Positions 34,983 through 44,737 of a stretch of DNA of 64,000 nucleotides are shown here, piece by piece. The DNA is from Bradyrhizobium iriomotense (lineage in GTDB: Bacteria > Pseudomonadota > Alphaproteobacteria > Rhizobiales > Xanthobacteraceae), in the NCBI RefSeq assembly GCF_018130765.1, contig NZ_JAFCJZ010000002.1, positions 124,001 through 188,000 of the forward strand, in the 5' to 3' direction. The translations under genes were made by a program, and so were the position numbers. A model generated the notes under the pieces. That model did no database searches, had not been told where the DNA came from, and saw only the letters and a list, made by a program, of their open reading frames with translations. Position 1 is the stretch's first letter, and the number at the start of each line of letters is the position of its first letter.

Positions 34983-35876
34983 TCAGATCCGCTCGATGTC
35001 GTGGGTGCCGAACAGGCCGTAGGGCTTGATCATCAGCACGATGATGAGGACGTAGAACGGCGCGATCTCGTAGAGATTGCCCCAGTGCAGATACTCGCTG
35101 TCGACATATTGCGCGACGTTCTCGAGCAGCCCGATGATGATGCCGCCGAGCACCGCGCCGCCGACGGAATCGAGCCCGCCGAGGATCGCCGCCGGAAATA
35201 CCTTGATGCCGTAGGCGGCAAGGCCCGAGGAGACGCCGTTCACGACGGCGACGACGACGCCGGCGACCGCCGAGACGGTCGCCGAGATCGCCCAGGCCAT
35301 CGCGAACACGCTCTTGACGGAGATGCCGAGCGACTGCGCGACCTGCTGGTTGAACGCGGTGGCGCGCATGGCGAGGCCGTATTTCGAGGCGCGGAAGAAC
35401 CAGGCCATGCCGATCATCATCGCGACCGAGACGACGAGGCTCATCACATAGACGGTCTGGATCTGGAGGCCGAACAGGCTGACCGACTGGCTCTCGAATA
35501 CGCGCGGGAACGGCTGTGGGTTGACGCCGAACATCCACTTCAACGTGGCCTGGAGCACGGTGGAGAGGCCGATCGTCACCATGATCACCGATATGATCGG
35601 CTCGCCGATCATCGGCCGCAGGATCAGGACCTGGACCGCGATGCCGAACACGAACATGAACACCAGTGTGATCGGCATGCCGACCCAGAACGGGACCTGG
35701 TATTTCGCCAGCAGCGCCCAGCACACCCAGGCGCCGACCAGCAGCAATTCACCTTGCGCGAAATTGACGACCTGCGTCGCCTTGTAGATCAGCACGAACG
35801 ACATCGCGACCACGCCATAGAGCGTGCCGACCACGAGGCCATTGACCAGGAGCTGGATGAGGAAGGCGGTGTTCAT
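34983..35876 (-). CDS. livH: Liv-type ABC transporter permease (LivH-like), operon 1
   Basis: The 297-residue membrane protein starts LLVNGLVVGTLYGVVAMSFVLIY and has the VNFAQGELLLVGA block near 37. The LivH-type loop LAMRATAFNQQVAQSLGI is near 175. KVFPAAILGGLDSVGGAVLGG follows, with KPYGLFG near the C-terminus. Length and layout match LivH, which pairs with LivM. A 214-base gap with a MITE-like repeat separates it from the acyl-CoA synthetase upstream in the operon. Confidence 0.9.
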   Translation of the reverse strand: MNTAFLIQLLVNGLVVGTLYGVVAMSFVLIYKATQVVNFAQGELLLVGAWVCWALLAKYQVPFWVGMPITLVFMFVFGIAVQVLILRPMIGEPIISVIMVTIGLSTVLQATLKWMFGVNPQPFPRVFESQSVSLFGLQIQTVYVMSLVVSVAMMIGMAWFFRASKYGLAMRATAFNQQVAQSLGISVKSVFAMAWAISATVSAVAGVVVAVVNGVSSGLAAYGIKVFPAAILGGLDSVGGAVLGGIIIGLLENVAQYVDSEYLHWGNLYEIAPFYVLIIVLMIKPYGLFGTHDIERI

Positions 35877-35912
35877 GCGGTGGTGCTCGCTGACAAATCC
35901 GGCGCGCTCTTT

Positions 35913-36058
35913 CCCTCTCCCCTTGTGGGAGACGGTGGCTTCGCGAAGCGAAGACGGGTGAGGGGTTGTCTCCGCAGTGACGATGCGGAGAGAAGACCCC
36001 TCACCCGAGTGGGGGTGTAGCTGATGGCGGAGATGCCCTCTCCCACAAGGGGAGAGGG
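35913..36058. repeat. MITE-like extragenic repeat with perfect 20-base terminal inverted repeats (family C)
   Basis: The ends CCCTCTCCCCTTGTGGGAGA (35913-35932) and its exact reverse complement (36039-36058) bracket 106 bases. Inside are further inverted arms: GGGTGAGGGGTTGTCTCCGC around 35960-35979, and its near reverse complement ending CCCCTCACCC about 50 bases later. The whole unit can fold into a long branched hairpin. No coding capacity. It lies between the acyl-CoA synthetase and livH of one operon. Confidence 0.85.
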
Positions 36059-36090
36059 CGCATCAACCGGCAGCGCGCTTTGAAACGACA

Positions 36091-38022
36091 TCACTCCGCG
36101 GCCTCCGCCATGTGGCCATGTCCGCCGAGGTCCACCACGCGCAGCGTTGTCCGTACGCGCTGCGTTGTGCCGTCCTGGAAGCGGATCACGGTGTCGACGG
36201 GGATGTTGGCATCGCCGCGGTAGATCGCGTCGATGATGCCTTCGTACTTCTCGTTGATGACGCCGCGGCGCACCTTTCGCGTGCGGGTGAGCTCGCCGTC
36301 GTCGGCGTCCAGCTCCTTGTAGAGCAAGAGGAAGCGCGAGATGCGCTGGCCCGGCGGCAGCGTGGCGTTGACGGTTTCGACCTCCTTCTGCAGCAGCGCA
36401 TAGACCTCGGGGCGCGAGGCGAGGTCGCTGTAGGTCGTGAAGGAGAGGCGATTCTTCTCCGCCCATTTCGAGATGATGGAGTAGCGGATGCAGATCATCG
36501 CTGCGAGCGCGTCGCGGCCGGCGCCCAGCACCACGGCCTCCGCGATATAAGGCGAGAACTTCAGCTTGTTCTCGATGAACTGGGGCGAGAAGCGCTCGCC
36601 GCGCGAGGTCTCGGCGAGATCCTTGATGCGGTCGATGACGACGAGCTGCTGGTTGGCATTGAAATAGCCGGCATCGCCCGACAGCATCCAGCCGTCCTTG
36701 ATGTCGGCAACGCTCGCCTCGGGGTTCTTGTAATAGCCGAGGAACATGTTCGGGTGCCGCACCACGATCTCGCCGACACCGTGGACGTCGGCATTGTCGA
36801 TGCGGATCTCGACGCTGTCGGCCATCGGCACGCCCGTGGTGTCAGGATCGACCTTGCCCTCGGGATGCAGCGTGTAGGCACCCAGCAGTTCGGTCTGGCC
36901 GTAGAGCGTGCGCAGCGGCACGCCCATGGCCTGGAAGAACTTGAAGGTGTCGGGTCCGAGCGCCGCGCCGCCGGTGGCGGCCGAGCGCAGGCGGGTGAAG
37001 CCGAGCCGGTCGCGCAGCGCGCGGAACAGGATGGTGTCGGCAAAGCCGGAGCGCTTGCCTTGCTCCAGCGCAGCGAGGCCCGACTTCATGCCGATGTCGA
37101 ACAGGCGCTGCTTGAAGGGCGTCGCATCCATCACCTTGGCGCGGACGTCGGCGGCGATCGATTCCCAGACACGGGGGGCAAAGAGCACGAATGTCGGCGC
37201 GATCTCGCGCAGATCGTTCATCATCGTGTCGGGCTCTTCGACGAAGTTGATCTTCATCCGGCAGAGCAGGCCTTTGCCGAGCACGTAGACCTGCTCCATG
37301 ATCCACGGCAGCGGCAGCACCGAGACATATTCGTCATCGGGACCCTTCGGGTCGAAGGCGAGATAGGTCGCGCAATGGCCGAGCACACGGCCGGCGGCGA
37401 GCATCGCGAGTTTTGGATGCGAGGTGGTGCCGGACGTGGTGCAGAGGATCGCGACATCCTCGCCCCTGGTTGCATCGACCAGCTTGTCGTAGAGCTCCGG
37501 CTCGCGCGTAGCGCGGGCGCGGCCGAGCTCGGCAAACTTCTCCGCCGACATCAGGCGCGGGTCGTCATATTTCCGCATGCCGCGCGGATCGGAATAGATG
37601 ATGTGCTTCAGCTTCGGCACGCGCTCGGCGAGCGTGAGCAGCTTGTCGACCTGCTCCTCGTCCTCGGCGAAGACCAACTGGGCCTCACCATAATTGAGGA
37701 GATAGGAGGCCTCTTCATCCAACACGTCGCGATAGAGCCCGAGGCTGAGGCCGCCAATGGCATGGGTTGCGACTTCCGCCGCCACCCAGTCCGGCCGGTT
37801 GTCACCGATGATGCCGATGACGTCGCCGCGACCGAGGCCGAGCTCAACGAGGCCAAGCGCGAAATCGCGCACCCGCCTCTGGTAGTCGTTCCAGGTGAAG
37901 ATACGCCAGAGCCCGAGATCCTTCTCGCGCAGCGCGATCTCGTTGCCATGCTCCTTCGCGTTGAGTCGGAGCATCTTCGGATAGGTATCGGCCTGCGCGA
38001 CGCGGCCTGCATAATCCATCAT
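36091..38022 (-). CDS. AMP-forming long-chain-type acyl-CoA synthetase
   Basis: The 643-residue enzyme has the P-loop-like TTSGTTSHPKLAML near 193-206, YGQTELLGAY near 393, SGDAGYFNANQQLVVIDRIKDLAETSRGE around 450 (hinge and core motif, shown here as SGDAGYF and DRIKDLAET) and a C-terminal ID/EKY region. Such enzymes make acyl-AMP and then acyl-CoA. It overlaps livG by four bases and is followed by livH-livM-binding protein-livF. It therefore probably activates the imported acid as it enters the cell. The preferred chain or ring is unknown. Confidence 0.9.
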   Translation of the reverse strand: MMDYAGRVAQADTYPKMLRLNAKEHGNEIALREKDLGLWRIFTWNDYQRRVRDFALGLVELGLGRGDVIGIIGDNRPDWVAAEVATHAIGGLSLGLYRDVLDEEASYLLNYGEAQLVFAEDEEQVDKLLTLAERVPKLKHIIYSDPRGMRKYDDPRLMSAEKFAELGRARATREPELYDKLVDATRGEDVAILCTTSGTTSHPKLAMLAAGRVLGHCATYLAFDPKGPDDEYVSVLPLPWIMEQVYVLGKGLLCRMKINFVEEPDTMMNDLREIAPTFVLFAPRVWESIAADVRAKVMDATPFKQRLFDIGMKSGLAALEQGKRSGFADTILFRALRDRLGFTRLRSAATGGAALGPDTFKFFQAMGVPLRTLYGQTELLGAYTLHPEGKVDPDTTGVPMADSVEIRIDNADVHGVGEIVVRHPNMFLGYYKNPEASVADIKDGWMLSGDAGYFNANQQLVVIDRIKDLAETSRGERFSPQFIENKLKFSPYIAEAVVLGAGRDALAAMICIRYSIISKWAEKNRLSFTTYSDLASRPEVYALLQKEVETVNATLPPGQRISRFLLLYKELDADDGELTRTRKVRRGVINEKYEGIIDAIYRGDANIPVDTVIRFQDGTTQRVRTTLRVVDLGGHGHMAEAAE

Positions 38023-38843
38023 GCCGCGCTCTCCTGCGCCGGAGGAGCATCGTCGGGATCGACCAGCACCTCGTCTTCTTCGCCCAGGTAGGCGCGCTTG
38101 ACGTGGGGATCGGCGAGCACCGCGCCCGGATCGCCCTCGGCGATCTTGCGGCCGAAATCCAGCACCATGACGCGGTGGGAGATGTCCATCACCACGCCCA
38201 TGTCGTGCTCGATCATCACCACCGTCATGCCGAACTCCTCGTTGAGATCGACGATGTAGCGGGCCATGTCCTCCTTCTCCTCGAAGTTCATGCCGGCCAT
38301 GGGCTCGTCGAGGAGGATGAGGCGCGGCTCCAGTGCCATGGCGCGGGCGAGCTCGACACGCTTGCGCAGGCCGTAGGAGAGGGTGCCGGCGGTCGCCTTG
38401 CGCACCGACTGCAGATCGAGGAAGTCGATGATCTCCTCGACCTTGTGGCGGTGCGCGAGCTCTTCCTTGCGTGCGCCGGTGAGCCAGTACAGCGAGCCCG
38501 TGAGGAAGTTGTTCTTCAGGAGGTGGTGGCGGCCGACCATGATGTTGTCGAGCACGCTCATGTGGTGGAACAGCGCCAGGTTCTGGAAGGTGCGGCCGAT
38601 GCCGAGCGAGGCGCGGGCGTTCGGCGTCAGGCCGGTGATGTCGCGGCCCTGGTAGAACAGCTGGCCTTCGGTCGGCTTGTAGCGACCGGAAATACAGTTC
38701 ACGATCGAGGTCTTGCCGGCCCCGTTGGGGCCGATGATCGAGAACAGCTCGCCCTCCTTGATGGCGAAGCCGACGTCGGTCAGCGCACGGACGCCGCCGA
38801 ATCGCAGGGACACGCCGCGCACTTCGAGACTGGTAGCCACCAA
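38019..38843 (-). CDS. livG: Liv-type ABC transporter ATP-binding protein (LivG-like), operon 1
   Basis: The 274-residue ATPase has Walker A GPNGAGKTS near 38, the extra LivG loop GRTFQNLALFHHMSVLDNIMVGRH near 85-108, an ABC-signature region LSYGLRKRVELARAM near 155 (LSYGL where LSGGQ is usual, a LivG habit), Walker B LILLDEPMAGMN, and EHDMGVVMDISHR. It is the first gene of the minus-strand operon, facing the Crp/Fnr regulator across a 327-base gap. Confidence 0.9.
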   Translation of the reverse strand: MVATSLEVRGVSLRFGGVRALTDVGFAIKEGELFSIIGPNGAGKTSIVNCISGRYKPTEGQLFYQGRDITGLTPNARASLGIGRTFQNLALFHHMSVLDNIMVGRHHLLKNNFLTGSLYWLTGARKEELAHRHKVEEIIDFLDLQSVRKATAGTLSYGLRKRVELARAMALEPRLILLDEPMAGMNFEEKEDMARYIVDLNEEFGMTVVMIEHDMGVVMDISHRVMVLDFGRKIAEGDPGAVLADPHVKRAYLGEEDEVLVDPDDAPPAQESAA

Positions 38844-39170
38844 ACGAATCCCTCCCGGTGATGGCGCTTGATTGGCGCTCTTCGTCCGTTCCTGTCGGGC
38901 GATCCTAGTACGGCCGTGCCGGCCAGACCATGCAGCTATTGGTCTCGACCGGACCGGCGCGGCATTCGTTCCCGTTCGGGATCAAAAGCCGCACCACCCG
39001 AGGTGGCTCTCAATAGGGGAAAGCGCTATTTTGAAATGTCTCGCGGCTGACAATTCTGCGACAAAGTTTTTCGGGCGGCAGCGACGTCCATCTTTCGTAG
39101 GACGGGCGGTCGGGCGATCGTGCTGCAGTGCAGCAGAAGGGCGGAGTGACGAAACGGTGGCCTCTCGATC
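38844..39170. other. Divergent intergenic region upstream of livG operon 1 and the Crp/Fnr gene
   Basis: Its 327 bases hold no credible gene. A short palindrome TGCTGCAGTGCAGCA lies at about 39120-39134, just before the Crp/Fnr gene. The middle (39020-39090) is less GC-rich, a likely promoter area, but I saw no boxes good enough to mark. The adjacent regulator may control the acid-transport operon across this gap. Confidence 0.4.
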
Positions 39171-39845
39171 ATGATTTCAGAGGATCATCTGAAGCGCGTC
39201 GCCGCCTGGTCGCGCGAGCTCACGCAAGCGGAGATCGAGGTCGCTCGTGCCGGAATCACGGAGCGGTCCTACGGCACCGGCGAGACCGTGTTCATGCGCG
39301 GCGACAATTTCGACTATTGGGCCGGCATGGTCTCCGGTCTTGCCCGGATGGGCGGGGTCTCGCGCGACGGCAAGGAGACGAGCCTGGCCGGGTTGACGGC
39401 CGGGGCCTGGTTCGGCGAGGGCAGCGTGCTCAAGAACGAGCCGCGCCGCTACGACGTGGTGGCGCTGCGCAACAGCCGCGTCGCGCTGATGGAGCGCAGC
39501 GCGTTCATGTGGCTGTTCGAGAACAGCGTCGGCTTCAACCGCTTCCTGGTGCGCCAGCTCAACGAGCGGCTCGGCCAGTTCATCGGGATGCTCGAGGTTA
39601 ACCGCACCCTCGATGCCACCTCGCGGCTTGCGCGGAGCATCGCCTCGCTGTTCAACCCGATCCTTTATCCGGAATCGACGGCGCATCTGGAGATCACGCA
39701 GGAGGAGATTGGCGCGCTCTCCGGCATGTCCCGCCAGAACGCCAACCGCGCGCTCAACCGGCTGGAGAAGGAGGGGCTGCTGCGGCTGGAATACGGCGGC
39801 GTCACCATCCTTAATGTCGAACGGCTGCGCGGCTACGGGGACTAG
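39171..39845 (+). CDS. Crp/Fnr-family transcriptional regulator
   Basis: The 224-residue protein has an N-terminal cyclic-nucleotide-binding-like jelly roll (RGDNFDYWAGMVSGLARM, GAWFGEGSVLKNEPRRYDVVAL) and a winged helix, LEITQEEIGALSGMSRQNANRALNRLEKEGLL at about 173-204 (recognition helix around SRQNANRAL). FGE is present, but the arginine-serine pair that holds cAMP in Crp is not, so the ligand may differ or be absent. No Fnr-type cysteines are visible. It faces the livG operon and may regulate it. Confidence 0.88.
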   Translation: MISEDHLKRVAAWSRELTQAEIEVARAGITERSYGTGETVFMRGDNFDYWAGMVSGLARMGGVSRDGKETSLAGLTAGAWFGEGSVLKNEPRRYDVVALRNSRVALMERSAFMWLFENSVGFNRFLVRQLNERLGQFIGMLEVNRTLDATSRLARSIASLFNPILYPESTAHLEITQEEIGALSGMSRQNANRALNRLEKEGLLRLEYGGVTILNVERLRGYGD

Positions 39846-39851
39846 AAGCAG

Positions 39852-41114
39852 TCACCGCGCGTTGGCGGGTGCGTGCACCGGCCAGAGGTCGGCCCGCCAG
39901 CGGATCGCGATCGCCAGCATCGCGATGAAGCCGGCGGCGGCGTAGAGCGACCCTGTCGCGGAGTAGCCGACGATATCGATCAGGCTGCCGGCCGCGAGCA
40001 ATCCGAGCGGCAGGCCGTAGATCACCATCATGCGCACGCCCATCACGCGGCCGCGCAGATGCGCGCTCGCCGTGCGCATCAGGATCACGGCCGCCGAGAT
40101 CATCGACATGCTCTGGGCGATGCCGGCAAGCACAAGGCAGGCCATGGCGACGGGCATCGTCCTGATTTCGACGAACACCAGCAGCATGGCGTACCAGGCC
40201 AGCGTCGCGCCGATCAGCAGCCGGGCAATGCGCAGTCCGCCGACCAGGCTGAGCGTGATCGAGCCGATCAGCGAGCCGACGGCAAAACTCGCCGAGAGAT
40301 AACCGAGGCCGGTCTGGTCGGTGTGAAAGATTTCGCGCGCGATGTAGGGCAGCAATCCGCCGGTGAAGGGAAATGCGGTGAGATTGGCAAGGAAGGCGAC
40401 GCACAGCGCAGCACCCATTCCAGGGCCATTCCAGGCGTAGACAATCCCCTCTTTCAACTCGTCGAGCAGTTTTGAAACGGCGCGGCTGTTCGTCGGCAGG
40501 TCCGTCGTGGCAACGGTCCTTTTCGGTCGGGTCAGGCAGGACATGAGAATCGCGGCCACGAAATAGAGGCTGGCGACGGCCGCATAAACCAATCCAATGC
40601 CGAGCACGGCGAAGAGACCGGCGCCCGTCAACGCTCCGGCAATGCGGGCGCTATCCTGGGTCGTGCGTGACAGGCTGATGGCGCCGACCAGCCGCTCGGC
40701 CGGCATGATGTCGGCGAGCAATGCGCTGCGAAGGCCGAGATCGGAGGAGCGGATCAGGCCCATGATCGTCACGATGATCATGACGTTGAGCGGCGCCAGA
40801 TGCCCGGTCAGCGCCAGCACCATGATAGTCGAAGCCAGCGCCGTATAGGTGAGGCGCAGCACGACGAGGAGATCGCGATGACCCATGCGGTCGCCAACCA
40901 TCCCGAGCGCCGGCGCAATCAGCGTTCCCAGATATTGCAGCGAGGCGAGAAGGGTCAGCAGCAGCACCGATCCGGTCTCGACCAGGATGTACCAGCCGAG
41001 CACCAGCGTTTCGATCTCGAACGCCCAGGAGGTGAGCAGGTCGGATGGCCACTGGAAGCGATAGTTGCGGATGCGGAACGGTGCGAGCGCTGAAGGTCGC
41101 GCGGATGTGCTCAA
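39852..41114 (-). CDS. MFS transporter
   Basis: About 420 residues with some twelve hydrophobic helices in two halves. The short GMVGDRMGHRDLLVVLR loop near residue 64 resembles the MFS motif A between helices 2 and 3. The sequence is like the DHA3/enterobactin-exporter group (EntS-like) with LSRTTQDSARIAGALTGAGL near 140. No in-frame ATG precedes the first helix. A TTG at 41114 is taken as start with weak support, and a start further upstream is possible. It is convergent with the Crp/Fnr gene and divergent from the cyclase. Substrate unknown. Confidence 0.78.
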   Translation of the reverse strand: MSTSARPSALAPFRIRNYRFQWPSDLLTSWAFEIETLVLGWYILVETGSVLLLTLLASLQYLGTLIAPALGMVGDRMGHRDLLVVLRLTYTALASTIMVLALTGHLAPLNVMIIVTIMGLIRSSDLGLRSALLADIMPAERLVGAISLSRTTQDSARIAGALTGAGLFAVLGIGLVYAAVASLYFVAAILMSCLTRPKRTVATTDLPTNSRAVSKLLDELKEGIVYAWNGPGMGAALCVAFLANLTAFPFTGGLLPYIAREIFHTDQTGLGYLSASFAVGSLIGSITLSLVGGLRIARLLIGATLAWYAMLLVFVEIRTMPVAMACLVLAGIAQSMSMISAAVILMRTASAHLRGRVMGVRMMVIYGLPLGLLAAGSLIDIVGYSATGSLYAAAGFIAMLAIAIRWRADLWPVHAPANAR

Positions 41115-41407
41115 GATGCGACAACGGGTTTCACGGCGATTCCCTGCCCTTATTTTTGTTCTTCTGTTCGGCAGGGTAGCCCCGGCGATGCCCCTGTCAA
41201 TTGGCGGCACCGCATGCCGCCATGCTTGCCGACGACGTGCGGTCCGCCAGTGCGCCCGCAGCATCGCTTCGCTGCCAGCCGATACGGAGAGGTAGATTGG
41301 CCCCCGCTTGCTCTTCCGGCGCGCAAAGCCCATTCTGGTCTGCATCCCGGGCCTATTCGGCAGGTCCGGTAGATCGCGCCGTCGCGGCTTCCGCGAGGTC
41401 TTGACCC

Positions 41408-44400
41408 ATGAACTGCTCTCGCTGTGGTTTCGAGGTCCAGAGCGGCTTTGCCTTCTGCCCGAAGTGCGGCACGAAGCAGCCGAACGCGTGCCCTGGCTGC
41501 GGCTTTCCGTGCGCACCGGATTTCGCCTATTGCCCGAAATGCGGCGCCTCCGTCTCTGAGGCCCGCGGCGGGCAGGCGCTGACGAGCCCGACGACGCTTC
41601 CGATCCGGCCCTCCTCTCCGCCTCTCGTGCCGACGGATGCGGCTCAAGCCGCATTTGGACTTCAGTTGGATAAGATCGACAGCGAGGCGAACCGCCGTAC
41701 CATCACCGTGCTGTTTGCCGACCTCAGCGGCTTCACCGCGATGAGCGAGCGGCTCGACCCCGAGGTCATGCAGACGCTTCAAAACGAACTGTTCGAAGAG
41801 TTGACGGCCGCGGTGCAAAGCTTTGGCGGTTTCGTGGACAAATTCATCGGCGATGCGCTGCTTGCTCTGTTTGGTGCGCCGGCTGCGCACGAGGACGACC
41901 CGGAGCGGGCGGTCCGCGCTGCCCTCGACATGATCGGCCGGACGGCGCGTCTCAGCGAACGCGCGAAGGTGTATGCAGGTTCACCGCTGCTGCTCCATGT
42001 CGGCATCAACACCGGACACGTCGTCGCGGGCGGGCTCGGTGTGGGCGTTGCCAAGTCCTATTCGGTGACCGGCGACACGGTGAATACCGCCCAGCGACTC
42101 CAGTCGATGGCGGCTCCGGGCGAGGTGCTGGTCGGGCCATTGACCCACCGTCTGACGCGGCATGCGTTCTCCTATGACTCGCTTGGCGAGGTCTCGCTCA
42201 AGGGCAAGATGGGCAGCGTACTGGTGCACCGTCTGAGGGAGGCGCTCGACACGCCCCGTGAGGCACGCGGCCTCGACGCGCTGGGCCTCAATGCGCCGTT
42301 CATCGGGCGCGACGCCGAGCTTGCGCGCATCGTCGGCAGCCTTGATCTCGCATGCGGCGGCGCGGCTCAACTGGTGCGGCTGGTCGGCGAAGCCGGCATC
42401 GGGAAAACGCGCCTGGTCAGCGAATTCGCCGCCCGTATCCGCGACGAGGATCGATTTGCACACGTGGCGATTCGGCGGGCGGCGTGCTCGCCGCTAGGCG
42501 AACAATCCTACGGCACACTCGCCGCCGTGCTGCGCAGCGCCTATGGCATCGCGCAGAAGGCCGGCGCCGCAGAGGCGGAGGCGAAGGTCGCCGAAGCGCT
42601 GTCGCAGCTTGGCCTCGCGACTGACGAGGCCGACCGACTGATGCCCCTCTATCTGCACGTACTCGGCCTCGGCGACCCCGCCGTGCTCAGGCATGTCGAG
42701 CCCGAACAGCTCCGCCGGCAGATATTCTTCGCGATTCGCACCGTCTTCGAACGCCGCCTGGCACTGTCGCCGCTGCTGATCATCGTCGAGGATCTGCATT
42801 GGGCGGACGCGGTATCTCTTGAAGCGTTGCGGTTCCTGATGGACAGAATGGAGCGGACGCGGCTGATGCTGCTGTTTACGCATCGGCCGATGCTGGAACT
42901 GGACCAGTTCGGTTCGAGCAAAATCAGTCACACGACCCTTCGGCTGCCCCCGCTTGGCGACGCCGAGGGACAAAGGCTGATCGCGGCCTACTTCAGTCGC
43001 GTTTGGCGTGACCCACCGGGACGCCTGTTCAGCCGAATCCTCGATCGCGCCGGCGGCAATCCGCTTTTTCTCGAGGAGATCATACGGGGCCTCATCGAAG
43101 CCGGCACGCTGGAGCGCGACGGCGCGCAGTGGCGGATGACGTCGGATGAAGCCGCCGCCGATATTCCGGCAAGCATCCAGGCGTTGTTGCTGGCGCGCCT
43201 CGACCGGTTGCCGCATCCAGTACGCCGCCTAGCACAGGAGGCTGCGGTTATCGGCCCGCGTTTTGATGTGGCGGCTCTCGGTGCGGCGGCAACCGAGCCG
43301 GCGAGGGTTGAAGCAGGGCTCGAACGTCTGTGCGACGCGGAGATCATCGAGGAGGTCGCGGGCTCGAACTCGATTTCGCTGCGGACCTACCGCTTCACGC
43401 AAACCATGCTTCAGGACGTGATCTATCAAAACCTGCTTCTGCAGCGCCGGATCGAGCTTCATGGACGGATTGGTGGAGCGCTCGAGAGGCTCTATGGCGA
43501 TGAGCCCGAGCGCCTCGAAGATCTCATACTGCTCGGACATCACTTCAGCCTGAGCGCGAGCAAGCCGAAAGGCGCGCGCTATCTGCGCGCGGCCGGCGAT
43601 CGCGCACGCGCCAGCTATGCCAATGACGATGCCATCCGTCTCTACCAACAGGCCCTCGCCGTGCTGTCGACCGGCGGCGAACTGGAGCCGGAACGTCTGG
43701 TCCTGTACGAGCGGATTGCGGACCTCTGCGGCGCGGCTGGCCGCCGGACCACGGCCGAGGAGCACTATCAGAGCGCGTTGGAGGGGCATCGCGCCATACA
43801 GGACCGGATCGGCGAAGCGCGAATTGTTCGCAAGCTTGGCCGATTGCTCTGGGACGCCGGCAAGCGGATCAAGGCAGAGACGCATTACGCCGAGGCGGCC
43901 AAACTGCTTGGAGGGACCGACGCGCCCATCGAGTGGGCGCATCTCTTGCAGGAGCGCGGCCGTCTCGCGTTTCGGACGGGCGATCACGTGGCCGCCGCAA
44001 GATGGGCAGACGAGGCGCTCGGCTATGCACGGTCAGTACCGGCGGACGGGGACGAGCAGGCCGGGCTCGAGGCGGCACGTGCCATTGCCGAGGCCCTCAA
44101 CACCAAGGGGGTTGCGCTGGCGCGGCTTGGACGACACGAGGAGGCGGTCCGTGAGGTGGAGCAAAGTGTCGCGGCCGCCGAAGCGGCCGGGCTCCTTAAC
44201 GTAGCGTGCCGCGGCTACACCAATCTCGGTGTGCTCTACACGATCGTTGACCCGGCGAAAGCCGTGGAGGTCTGCCGGCGTGGACTCGACGTCGCGCGTC
44301 GGATCGGGGATCTTGGCTTCCAGGCGCGTCTGCTTGCCAATTTTGCCGTTGCCTGTTGCACCTTCACGGACAGATGTACCGAGGAAGGGGTGCCGGCAGC

Positions 44401-44716
44401 CGAAAGGGCGATCGAAATCGACCGTGCGCTCGATCAGCGCGAGCATCTCTCCGTGCCCCTGATCGTGCTTGGGCAAATCCATCAATGCCATTTCCGCCCC
44501 GATCTGGCCGCCCTCTGCTACAACGAAGCAATCGAGGTGGCGAACGAAACCGGCGAACCGCAGCAGCTCTTTCCATGCTATGATGGTCTCGCGACGCTGA
44601 GCCTTGATCGAGGCGACATGCCCGAGGCCGACCGATATTTCGCGCTGGCCCATGATGTCTGCGCTCGCCACGGGCTTGATCCCGCCGGGCTGATCGTACT
44701 GCCATTTCTTGACTAG
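41408..44716 (+). CDS. Zinc-ribbon / class III adenylate-guanylate cyclase / AAA ATPase / TPR signalling protein
   Basis: The 1102-residue protein is built of distinct parts. Residues 1-50 hold two double-Cys zinc ribbons (CSRCG, CPKCG, CPGCG, CPKCG). Residues ~95-280 are a class III cyclase: TVLFADLSGFTAMSE and FIGDALLALFG with the two metal aspartates, then VTGDTVNTAQRLQ with the Asn and Arg of catalysis. Near 326-333 GEAGIGKT starts an AAA/STAND ATPase (LLIIVEDLHWAD as Walker B). From about 690 on, TPR-like helices follow to the end. Such cyclases combine cNMP synthesis with an ATP-dependent switch. The target pathway is unknown. A redoxin gene follows after 21 bases. Confidence 0.88.
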   Translation: MNCSRCGFEVQSGFAFCPKCGTKQPNACPGCGFPCAPDFAYCPKCGASVSEARGGQALTSPTTLPIRPSSPPLVPTDAAQAAFGLQLDKIDSEANRRTITVLFADLSGFTAMSERLDPEVMQTLQNELFEELTAAVQSFGGFVDKFIGDALLALFGAPAAHEDDPERAVRAALDMIGRTARLSERAKVYAGSPLLLHVGINTGHVVAGGLGVGVAKSYSVTGDTVNTAQRLQSMAAPGEVLVGPLTHRLTRHAFSYDSLGEVSLKGKMGSVLVHRLREALDTPREARGLDALGLNAPFIGRDAELARIVGSLDLACGGAAQLVRLVGEAGIGKTRLVSEFAARIRDEDRFAHVAIRRAACSPLGEQSYGTLAAVLRSAYGIAQKAGAAEAEAKVAEALSQLGLATDEADRLMPLYLHVLGLGDPAVLRHVEPEQLRRQIFFAIRTVFERRLALSPLLIIVEDLHWADAVSLEALRFLMDRMERTRLMLLFTHRPMLELDQFGSSKISHTTLRLPPLGDAEGQRLIAAYFSRVWRDPPGRLFSRILDRAGGNPLFLEEIIRGLIEAGTLERDGAQWRMTSDEAAADIPASIQALLLARLDRLPHPVRRLAQEAAVIGPRFDVAALGAAATEPARVEAGLERLCDAEIIEEVAGSNSISLRTYRFTQTMLQDVIYQNLLLQRRIELHGRIGGALERLYGDEPERLEDLILLGHHFSLSASKPKGARYLRAAGDRARASYANDDAIRLYQQALAVLSTGGELEPERLVLYERIADLCGAAGRRTTAEEHYQSALEGHRAIQDRIGEARIVRKLGRLLWDAGKRIKAETHYAEAAKLLGGTDAPIEWAHLLQERGRLAFRTGDHVAAARWADEALGYARSVPADGDEQAGLEAARAIAEALNTKGVALARLGRHEEAVREVEQSVAAAEAAGLLNVACRGYTNLGVLYTIVDPAKAVEVCRRGLDVARRIGDLGFQARLLANFAVACCTFTDRCTEEGVPAAERAIEIDRALDQREHLSVPLIVLGQIHQCHFRPDLAALCYNEAIEVANETGEPQQLFPCYDGLATLSLDRGDMPEADRYFALAHDVCARHGLDPAGLIVLPFLD

Positions 44717-44737
44717 GTCATATGAAGGAGTTCAACC

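Noticed and set aside
36112..38091. Long plus-strand open frame opposite the acyl-CoA synthetase
   Set aside because: It lies entirely antisense to a gene with full family motifs, has low-complexity charged sequence and no ribosome site. High GC makes such frames common.
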